A stretch of 64,000 bases of DNA, taken from JACPNO01 sp963825405. Lineage in GTDB: Bacteria > Acidobacteriota > Terriglobia > Bryobacterales > Bryobacteraceae. The DNA lies in NCBI GenBank assembly GCA_963825405.1, contig CAWGTB010000005.1, forward strand, positions 248,001-312,000. The letters are read 5' to 3'. A program made the position numbers and the translations under genes. The first letter of the stretch is position 1. Every line of letters begins with the position of its first letter. Under the pieces are notes generated by a model, which ran no database searches, had not been told where the DNA came from, and worked only from the letters and a program-made list of their open reading frames with translations. Positions 57,226 to 64,000 of this stretch are shown piece by piece.

Positions 57226-58208
57226 TGCCGGACACTCCTGCCGGGCGCCGCCGGTGGCACAAACATCACTCGAACCGCGCGCGTGGGGGAGGCGTCCAGC
57301 AGCCAGAGCGGCCGCTCGGAAACCTCATTGAGACGGAATAGCGATCCATCCGCCAGCCGATCCAGACCGGTGAGTTGGCAATGGCATGCAATCACAGCCG
57401 GCGGGGCGCCCGAGGCTAAATCCAGAATCACTACCGCCCCGCTGGGACCGTTGGCGACGAAAGCCTTGCGGCCATCGCTAGACGCTGCGACTGAGACCGG
57501 CCCTGCGATCTGTTGACCCGCGCCCGCAAGCAGGCTGAGCGCGCCCGCGCCGGCCGCGCCGCGCAGCAAATAAACTTCGTTCTTGGCGCCATCGGCGATC
57601 AGCCCGTCGTGGCCGGTGATGAACGCGAGCGAGGCCACGCTGCCTAGCGTCGCAGTCACCGGGATTTCGGCAGCCTCGGTTACGGCGACTACGGCGTTGC
57701 CGGCTCCAGCCAGCACCACCGTGCCGTCATCGGAGACGGCCAGCGCGGTAGGCGAAGACACGCGAGTCAAAGCCATTCGCGCCGAAATGTGAGGTCCCAC
57801 CGGAAAACCGGTCATGACGGTGATGTGGGAGGAGCTGTGATAGTAGAACGCGGCGGAGGCGCCGCTTGGGCTGATGGCCATGCGATCCGGCGCCGGCGCT
57901 GGTCCCAGCAGCACTTTCACCAGCGTCATGTTGCTCGGCCCCACACGGACCAGGCGCACTTCGCTGTCTTTCCCCACCATTGCTAACGCGTAATCCTGAC
58001 TGGGGGAAACGATGGCGCTTTCGAGCGGCACGCCCAGCGGCAGCGGGTCGCCCATGGTCGAAGAACCGGCGATGCCCACGATGGGGCGTAGCGTGCCGGC
58101 GGATGGATCGAACACCAGGCCCAGACGCGGCCCGCGTATCGCATGGGTTTGAGAGGCCGCAGTCCCTACACCGATCAAGAGCGATAGCCACAGTTTTCGC
58201 GCGGACAT
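57222..58208 (-). CDS. Exported beta-propeller protein
   Basis: The 328-residue protein has a signal peptide (KLWLSLLIGVGTAASQT) and repeated blade-like strings: LGLVFDPSAGTLRPIVGIAG, VSVAASSDGRKAFVANGPSG, VVILDLASGAPPAVIACHC. It resembles YncE/WD40-like periplasmic propellers of acidobacteria. I chose the ATG at 58208 with GGAGAG before it. It is co-translated with the He_PIG gene and follows the Ig-like gene by 16 bases, so the three form a minus-strand operon. Confidence 0.75.
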   Translation of the reverse strand: MSARKLWLSLLIGVGTAASQTHAIRGPRLGLVFDPSAGTLRPIVGIAGSSTMGDPLPLGVPLESAIVSPSQDYALAMVGKDSEVRLVRVGPSNMTLVKVLLGPAPAPDRMAISPSGASAAFYYHSSSHITVMTGFPVGPHISARMALTRVSSPTALAVSDDGTVVLAGAGNAVVAVTEAAEIPVTATLGSVASLAFITGHDGLIADGAKNEVYLLRGAAGAGALSLLAGAGQQIAGPVSVAASSDGRKAFVANGPSGAVVILDLASGAPPAVIACHCQLTGLDRLADGSLFRLNEVSERPLWLLDASPTRAVRVMFVPPAAPGRSVRQ

Positions 58209-58224
58209 AACAGGCTCTCCTTTC

Positions 58225-58833
58225 TTAGTGAGGTACGCCGACTGTGCCAGAGCCGGGTGTGATGGTAGTGGTGGGGGTTGCCATCGGCGGCGCGGAACTG
58301 CCGCCGTGAGTGGCTGCGATGGCGCCGCCAACGGCACCCGCCGCTCCAATCGCCACCAGAATCGCAATCATTTTGCCTGAGATTCCGGCACCGGCAGCCG
58401 CGCCACCTGCAGCGGCCGCAGCCACTGTATTGGTTTGGGTGATCACGGTGGACGCCGTCTGCCCCTGATAAGAAGCGTTCACGCGAATCTGCATTTGGCC
58501 CGACGCTTTGTTGAGCTTGAGGCCGCGGGCGATGGCGCGCCCCTGGCTGTCGGTGAGAACGGTAACGCTGCGGGCTCCGTTGGCAAATACGCCGCTCGCT
58601 CCATTACTAGGCAGGCTAAACATGACGGCCGCGCCGGCAATAGGGCGGTGATTTTCGTCCTCCACCTGAACAATTGGCTCGCGCGCTGTGCGCTGTTTAA
58701 TGTTATTTATGGCCCCGTCGCCTTCGACGATTACGAGGTTGAGCTTCGGCGCGTCCGGCGCCTGAGCGGCGGCAGGAGGAATAACCAATTGCAGAATAAG
58801 GAGATAAGACAAGCCAACGGACCACCATTTCAT
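58225..58833 (-). CDS. Exported Ig-like protein with glycine-zipper C-terminal helix
   Basis: The 202-residue protein has a signal peptide (GLSYLLILQLVIPPAAAQA), then an Ig-like (Big_1/CarboxypepD-like) domain: EPIVQVEDENHRPIAGAAVM, SQGRAIARGLKLNKASGQMQ, VNASYQGQTASTVITQTN. A hydrophobic Gly/Ala-rich C-terminal helix (AAAGGAAAGAGISGKMIAIL then VAIGAAGAVGGAIAATHGG) looks like a membrane-associating glycine zipper. CGGAGGCG before the ATG at 58833 marks the start. It is the first gene of the minus-strand operon. Confidence 0.75.
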   Translation of the reverse strand: MKWWSVGLSYLLILQLVIPPAAAQAPDAPKLNLVIVEGDGAINNIKQRTAREPIVQVEDENHRPIAGAAVMFSLPSNGASGVFANGARSVTVLTDSQGRAIARGLKLNKASGQMQIRVNASYQGQTASTVITQTNTVAAAAAGGAAAGAGISGKMIAILVAIGAAGAVGGAIAATHGGSSAPPMATPTTTITPGSGTVGVPH

Positions 58834-58920
58834 ATGCGCCTCCGAGCCTAACCTGTCACTACCATCGTCGATTGACCACCCAATCAGCAGTCTTGATATG
58901 GTATTAGAAGTAAGGGTTGT

Positions 58921-58936
58921 GTGCAACTCTTTGCAC
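58921..58936. promoter_or_regulatory. GTGCAA-N4-TTGCAC palindrome in a divergent promoter region
   Basis: A perfect six-base-arm palindrome (GTGCAACTCTTTGCAC) lies in the 126-base gap between the Ig-like operon and the DUF4384/caspase operon, 23 bases before the DUF4384 start. A shared arm pattern at 54916-54932 suggests a common regulator. It could control both divergent operons. Confidence 0.45.
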
Positions 58937-58959
58937 ATTTTGTACCGGGGAGTGGCGCC

Positions 58960-59853
58960 ATGAGCGGAAGAATTACCAGAATTCGGATTCTAGCGGTGGC
59001 ATGCTGCGGGTTGTTGGCTCCCGCAATGCAGAGCCAACAAACCAAACCGAAGCTGACCGCGCGGGAACTGTTTTACGCAGCGGCTGATGCGCCGGCGCCA
59101 GTGACACCGGCTGTGGTCAAGACGGACAAACCTGCAGCCGCGCCCAAACCCAAGGCCCGGCGCAAGAGCACGCCCGCCAGCACTGGCGACGCCCCTGCTG
59201 CTGCGTCTCCCGACAGCACACCGGTGGTCAAAGCCAGCTATGATTCGGCCGCGGGGCCGGCGCTGGGTTTGCGCTATTCCATTCTGAAAAGGCAAGCGGA
59301 CAGCCAGACGGCGGAGGTTGATGCCGATACTACCTTCCACGCCGGCGATCGGATTCGCCTGGCGGTCGAAGCCAATGCGGACGGTTATCTGTATGTCGTG
59401 AATCGCGGATCGAGCGGCACATGGAAAATTCTCTTCCCCGCCGCCGAGGTGCAGAGCGGCGACAACCGCATCCACAAGCTGGCCAAATACGAAATCCCCT
59501 CGGGCTACACGTTCACGTTCGATGAGCAGGCCGGGGAAGAAAAGCTGTTCATCGTTTTCTCCCGCCAGCCGGAACCTAATCTGGAAAAGTTGATTTATTC
59601 GCTGGGCAGCGCGAAACCTGTTGCCACGCCGCCCGCGGAGAGCCAAGATTCTGGCCGACTGCTGATGGCCAGCGCCACCGTTAACGACGCCATGGTCGGC
59701 AGCCTCCGCAACTCTTACGCCCGCGACCTCATTATTGAAAAGATGAGCGACGAGCATCCCGGCGAAAAAAAGGAAAAAGCAGTTTATACCGTCAACCCAT
59801 CGGCCAGCTCGGATTCGCGCGTGGTGGCCGACGTAACCCTGAAACACCAGTGA
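58960..59853 (+). CDS. Exported DUF4384 domain protein
   Basis: The 297-residue protein has a signal peptide (RILAVACCGLLAPAMQSQQ), a Pro/Ala/Lys-rich linker (residues 45-95), and a DUF4384 domain: GLRYSILKRQADSQTAEVDA, FHAGDRIRLAVEANADGYLY, VVNRGSSGTWKILFPAAEVQ, and YEIPSGYTFTFDEQAGEEKL. DUF4384 often accompanies caspase-like or kinase proteins, with unknown binding partners. I chose the ATG at 58960. The stop overlaps the next start (GTGA at 59850). Confidence 0.83.
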   Translation: MSGRITRIRILAVACCGLLAPAMQSQQTKPKLTARELFYAAADAPAPVTPAVVKTDKPAAAPKPKARRKSTPASTGDAPAAASPDSTPVVKASYDSAAGPALGLRYSILKRQADSQTAEVDADTTFHAGDRIRLAVEANADGYLYVVNRGSSGTWKILFPAAEVQSGDNRIHKLAKYEIPSGYTFTFDEQAGEEKLFIVFSRQPEPNLEKLIYSLGSAKPVATPPAESQDSGRLLMASATVNDAMVGSLRNSYARDLIIEKMSDEHPGEKKEKAVYTVNPSASSDSRVVADVTLKHQ

Positions 59854-60512
59854 CTCGCTTCGTTTTGATACTGGCGCTGGCCGCCCAATGGCTAAGCGCT
59901 CAGACGAAAGCCGGCCCGCAGCGCATGGAGATTGTGCTCGAGCGGCGCGATGGCGATGTCTGGAAGACCGTCGATCCCGGCCTGGTGCTGGAACAAAACG
60001 ACCGCGTGCGTTTCCGCTTTCACGCCGATTTCAACGGGCATCTTTATGTAATGAACATGAGCACGTCGGGCACGTACTCGCTGCTGTTTCCGCGCGAGGA
60101 AACGGGGCGGGACAATCAAATCCGCGCCGGCCGCGAATATCTGGTGCCTGCCACGCAGGCATGGTTCCGCATCTCCGGCCCCGCGGGCCACGAAATCGTT
60201 TACTGGATGGTGACGCCGACTGAGTTGCGCGAAGCCGTGGCGCCGGTGCCCGGTCCGAAAAAGCTGCCCGCCAGCATGACGCCCCGCTGCGACGATACGC
60301 TGTTCCGGGCGCGCGGCGAATGCATCGATACTTCGGCTGGACCCAAAGGCATTGTCAGCCGCGAACTGTTGCCGGATAATCTGGCCAGCGTTGCCGGCCA
60401 AAATACTGCGGGCGATCTGATGTTCATGCGCCAGCAAAATACAGCGGTGGTGGCGGCGCCCACGCCGCTGAAAGGCCCTGTCATTTATGAATTCCATATC
60501 GCTCATAAATAA
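59850..60512 (+). CDS. Second exported DUF4384 domain protein
   Basis: The 220-residue protein has a signal peptide (FVLILALAAQWLSAQTK) and one DUF4384 domain: VLEQNDRVRFRFHADFNGHL, YVMNMSTSGTYSLLFPREET and GREYLVPATQAWFRISGPAG. Its C-terminal region has CDDTLFRARGEC, a possible disulfide pair. It overlaps the previous gene (GTGA) and the caspase gene by 26 bases, so the three are tightly coupled. Confidence 0.83.
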   Translation: MTRFVLILALAAQWLSAQTKAGPQRMEIVLERRDGDVWKTVDPGLVLEQNDRVRFRFHADFNGHLYVMNMSTSGTYSLLFPREETGRDNQIRAGREYLVPATQAWFRISGPAGHEIVYWMVTPTELREAVAPVPGPKKLPASMTPRCDDTLFRARGECIDTSAGPKGIVSRELLPDNLASVAGQNTAGDLMFMRQQNTAVVAAPTPLKGPVIYEFHIAHK

Positions 60513-62569
60513 AGGGCTGATTGGCGCGCTGCTCTGTCTGGCCGTGACACTGCCCGGCCAGGAGAAGAAGCAGCGCGATCTGAAGCTGGAAAAAGACGCG
60601 CCCGCCATGGCACCCGGCGCGCCGCAGGCCGTCAAGATTCCGCGCAGCTATGCGCTGGTGGTGGGCGTGTCGGCTTATCAGAATCTGCCGCCGACGCACC
60701 AACTGCAATTTCCCGATCGCGACGCCGAGGCCATCTATTCCACCCTTATCAGTTCGGAGGGCGGAAATTTCCGCGCCGAAAACGTTCACAAGCTGGTCGG
60801 TCCGAAAGCTACCCTAGCCAAACTGCGCTACGAGCTGGAAGAATGGCTGCCGTCTGTCACCAAAGACGATGACCGCGTGCTGATCTATTTCGCCGGCCAC
60901 GGCTTCGTCTACGGCGGCAAGGGCTATCTGGCGCCTTACGATTTCGATTTGAAAAATATCGCGGGCACCGGCTATGCCATGGACGCGCTCGGCACGGCCA
61001 TCAGCAGCAAAATTCACGGCAAATGGAAAGTACTGCTTACCGATTCCTGCCACAGCGGCGCCATTCGCACCGATTCCGACGTGCAGTTGCTGAATGGCCG
61101 CTTAGCGGCCATTGAATCCGTCGCTATTCTCGATGACCGCCAGCCGCGATCGCGAGCGCTCCTTCGAAAGCAAAGACTGGGGCGGCGGGCACGGCATCTT
61201 CACGTACTACGTCGTGAAAGGCCTGGAAGGCGCGGCGGATGAATCGGGCGACGGGATTGTCACGGCCGATGAGCTGGCGGAATATGTGCGCCGCAATGTG
61301 CGTGAAGCCACTGGCGGCCAGCAGAATCCCACCTCCGACCGCGGCAGCTTCGACAACGCCATGCTGCTGTCCTTCGTGCCGGGCAATATCAAGCCGGGCG
61401 CGCCGCCTCCACCCAAGTTCGGAACGCTGATCGTCGAAGCCAACATGAATGATGTAGAGGTATTCGTCGATGGCAAATCCGCAGGGGTGCTGCAAAAGGG
61501 CACGCCGCTCAGCCTGCCGGGGCTCGTGCCGGGGGTGCACACCATCAAGGGCGTCAAGATGGGCTACGAACCCGATGGCCCACGCGAAGAGACCGTCTAT
61601 CCCGGCCAGGAAACCACGGTCAGCATCAAGATTTTGATTGCCAAGCGGCGTACGAAAGCGGCGGTCGACGGATTGGACAAAGGCTTGGAATTCTACACAA
61701 AAGGCGGCGCGGAAAATTATCGCAAAGCGCTGGAGCAGTTTTCGAAAGCGCTCGAAATCGATCCCGGCTACAGTCAGGCCGCGCTCTACCTGGGCCGCAC
61801 TTACAACGCGCTGTTCGAGCAGGAACAAGCCGAGAAATACTTTCGCCGCGCCATTGAGATTGATCCCGATTACACCGAAGCCCACGCCAGTTTCGCTGGC
61901 ATGCTGCTCGACACCGGCGCGACCGATGAGGCCATCCGCCAGCTCAACGTGGCCGTCACCCGCGATAAAAACAACGGCATGTCCTGGTACCTGCTGGCCC
62001 AGGCGTATCGTTTGAAGGAAGCGTACGCGCAGTCGATCGAAGCCGCGCACAACGCCATTCGCCTGATTCCGAACAAAGCCGAAGCGCACTTCTGGCTGGC
62101 GGAAAGCCTGCGCATGAACGGCGGCTACGACGAATCCAAAAAAGAATATCTGCAATATCTGAAGTTGAGCGATTTCGACAGCAAGCTGGCCGGCCAGTTG
62201 AATTATTACGTGCTGGGATATTTGGTTGGTTTCGGCAAAAAGAAGCGCGCGTCGCAGCAGGACATCTGGCGCGACCTGCGCAGCCTGGCGTATTTCGGAC
62301 TCTGCGATTGCGAGCGCAAGCTGTCGCATTTCGACGGCGCGATCGAGTATTGCGGCAAATCGCTGGGCTACGATCCGAAAGATCCGTACGTGCATTACGC
62401 GCTGGGATTGGCGCTGTCGAAGAAAGCCAGCCAAAGCGGGATGGTGGAGTTGCTGGCGGCGGCGCGGACGCATTTCACGACGATGTTGGAGATCAATCCG
62501 GACCTGGCGGAAGCAGATTTCGCAAGAAAGAATATTGCTAGTATCGATGCGTTTTTGAAGAATCAGTAG
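60487..62569 (+). CDS. Exported caspase-family protease with PEGA and TPR domains, frameshifted
   Basis: About 693 residues. A hydrophobic leader (SLINKGLIGALLCLAVTLPG) predicts export. A caspase p20-like domain follows: SYALVVGVSAYQNLPPTHQL, catalytic His138 in VLIYFAGHGFVYGGKG, and catalytic Cys188 in VLLTDSCHSGAI. An extra A near 61111 breaks the frame; after it, SMTASRDRERSFESKDWGGG and YYVVKGLEGAADESGDGIVT complete the fold. Next come a PEGA domain (FGTLIVEANMNDVEVFVDGK) and TPR repeats (ALEQFSKALEIDPGYSQAAL, AEKYFRRAIEIDPDYTEAHA). Cleavage targets are unknown. Convergent overlap with the HEAT gene. Confidence 0.85.
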
Positions 62570-63346
62570 CGGCTCAATACAGCCTTGTAGTCCTGCGGCT
62601 CCCCACTCCGGCGGATCTTCGTCCATTCCCAGAAATGCAGCTGCAGCTTCTGCTATTCGACCCCTGAGCTCTGGTTGGTCGAGCAGCGTGCGGAGGGTAG
62701 GAATGACTCGATGATCTCGCCGTTTCGCCAAGCCGACTAGAGCCTCCTCGCGCACATTCACATCCGGGTCACTGAGACATCGGAAGAGTGTATCGCGAAT
62801 CTCAGGCGAGTCCACATCTCCTTGCACTCCGAGCCCAAAGACCGCCCAATCGCGGACCTCCGCGTCGAGATCCGACGTGAGCTTCAATAAGCCGTCGACC
62901 GACTGCGGGTCATCCGCAAAGCTCCCCAGAGCGACGCTTACGGCGAATCGGACATCCCGGTGCTGATGATTCTGATAGCCGAGGATCAGAGGAATTGCAG
63001 CGGCGTTATCCAGATGACCAAGCGCGGCGATGGCCGAATCGAGAACTATCGAATCTTGCTCGCTTTCCAAAATCCTAGTGATGAGTGCGTACGACTCATC
63101 ACGGAACAGCCAGTCCGAGTTCCACGGTGGCCCATCGGTCAGAGGCGCGCGGCGGAGTTGGCACAGGACAGCCGCGGCTCGCGCTCTCTTGAGTGGATTG
63201 TCAGACAGGCACCACGCAGCGGCGCGTTCGAAAATTTCCCGGCTGCCATCCATGCGCAAAGCGGAGACCGCCGCCCACGCATCTTCCCCTTCGTAATCAC
63301 CGATGAGTGTCTGCGCAAAGAGCGCGTCAACTTCGGAGGTAGTCAC
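62563..63346 (-). CDS. HEAT-repeat protein, frameshifted near the C-terminus
   Basis: About 260 residues of alpha-helical HEAT repeats: DAWAAVSALRMDGSREIFER, SIVLDSAIAALGHLDNAAAI, RFAVSVALGSFADDPQSVDG, VRDWAVFGLGVQGDVDSPEI and VREEALVGLAKRRDHRVIPT. HEAT solenoids mediate protein contacts. An extra G near 62600 breaks the frame close to the end; corrected, it ends DYKAVLSRY at a TGA 62563-62565. Uncorrected, the frame would run antisense through the caspase gene, which is an artefact. No signal peptide. Confidence 0.78.
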
Positions 63347-63408
63347 AGAGACCTCATCTGAGGTATCGCTTCGCGTGGGTTACAAGACAAGGTTCGCGAG
63401 GGGTGGTG

Positions 63409-64000
63409 TTAGACGTCCAGTCCCAGTGACCGCATCAGCTCGAGCGCGTTGCTGCGCTGTACCACGCCGGGGCGGAGCTGGTAGTCGAAGATCAGCTTGC
63501 CGTCTTCCAGGCGATCCTCAAAGTGCTTGTTGGCGGCTCGGCCGGTGAGGCTCGCGGCGATCTCGGACAGGGCCAGATCGTGCGTCGTGAGGAAGCCGAT
63601 GGCGCCGCGGTCGATCAGGCCGCGCATTACGGCTTCGGCGCCTTGCCTGCCGGTCGTGGGAGTTGGTGCCTTGCAGGAATTCGTCGAACAGGAAAAGCAC
63701 GGGCAGTCCGCCTTGGGTGAGATCGACGATTTGTTTCAGGCGCGTGATCTCGGCGTAGAAATGCGACGTGCCGTCCTGCAGGGAATCCAGAATCCGAATC
63801 GACGCACCTACGGCTAGCGGTGAAATGTGCAGACGCGTGGCGCGGACGGGTGCGCCGCATTGCGCCAGCACCGCGTTGATCCCGACCGTTCGCAGCAGCG
63901 TGCTTTTGCCCGACATATTGGAGCCGCTGACGACGATCAGGCGCAGGTTGCCGCCAATAGTGACGTCGTTGCGCACGGCGCGATCTTCGGGAAGCAGAGG
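63409..64000 (-). CDS. MutS-family ATPase, C-terminal part (cut by window edge), frameshifted
   Basis: The visible 197 residues hold the MutS ATPase: Walker A in LRLIVVSGSNMSGKSTLLRT, LFLFDEFLQGTNSHDR (Walker B with the conserved Asp-Glu and N-S-H), and after one extra G near 63643 GAEAVMRGLIDRGAIGFLTT then HDLALSEIAAS. The tail ANKHFEDRLEDGKLIFDYQL is typical of the family. The N-terminal part lies outside. Both MutS2-like and the membrane-linked MutS-related families are possible; no Smr domain follows here. Confidence 0.82.

Noticed and set aside
61124..62562. Extension of the HEAT gene to 740 codons across the caspase gene
   Set aside because: HEAT similarity ends near residue 255. One-base correction near 62600 gives a natural stop, and the rest is antisense to the caspase/TPR gene.

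Overview
The window looks like a chromosomal segment of an acidobacterium, probably of the Solibacter/Bryobacter type. The signs are high GC, several exported Gfo/Idh/MocA oxidoreductases with twin-arginine leaders, NHL and YncE-type beta-propellers, a TIGR03437-type C-terminal domain behind Ig-like repeats, and a DUF4384/caspase operon. This placement is inferred from protein families; no rRNA or other marker confirms it. I see no phage, complete insertion sequence, CRISPR array, rRNA or tRNA.

Layout. 0-8.4 kb: the start of dnaB, a DUF4267 membrane protein, an exported phytase-like esterase, an orphan HicB-like antitoxin, a DUF2238 membrane protein, then a plus-strand run of Tat-type Gfo/Idh/MocA, NHL propeller, PafA-like phosphatase and PhzF isomerase. 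8.4-13.5 kb: a hydrolase remnant, groES, a Skp/OmpH chaperone, citrate synthase, and a TetR-SRPBCC pair with twin operators. 13.5-17.8 kb: a minus-strand creatininase/RmlC-like/GT2 operon and a PLP enzyme of sulfur amino acid metabolism. 17.8-26.9 kb: alaS with a YpdA-like flavin reductase, an acyl-CoA synthetase facing a MaoC/histidine phosphatase/APH operon, and a HAD phosphatase. 26.9-41.7 kb: a minus-strand operon (ABC ATPase, Gfo, lectin-like protein, arginase-like protein), MBL hydrolase, propeller, SGNH hydrolase, small soluble enzymes, another Tat-type Gfo, a large membrane protein, an MFS permease and a MerR regulator. 41.8-49 kb: a TPR protein, dgt, CbiX, a flavoprotein reductase and a complete dnaK-dnaJ-hspR heat-shock operon. 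49.7-62.6 kb: a large exported surface-protein region. Minus-strand Ig/propeller proteins diverge from a plus-strand operon of two DUF4384 proteins and a signal-peptide-bearing caspase with PEGA and TPR domains. 62.6-64 kb: a HEAT-repeat protein and the 3' part of a MutS-family ATPase gene.

Data quality strongly affects annotation. About thirty conserved genes or gene parts carry +1 frameshifts. Nearly all can be restored by removing one base, including in essential genes (alaS, gltA, dnaJ). I treat these as probable sequence or assembly insertion errors and annotate the intact gene span. Genuine decay is more likely for the DLH, Phd-like and TPR remnants and for the YdeI-like gene with an in-frame amber codon.

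The most interesting region is 50-62.6 kb, where a probably periplasmic caspase operon is divergently paired with predicted surface adhesins. Two matching GTGCAA/TTGCAC palindromes lie in promoter regions there.
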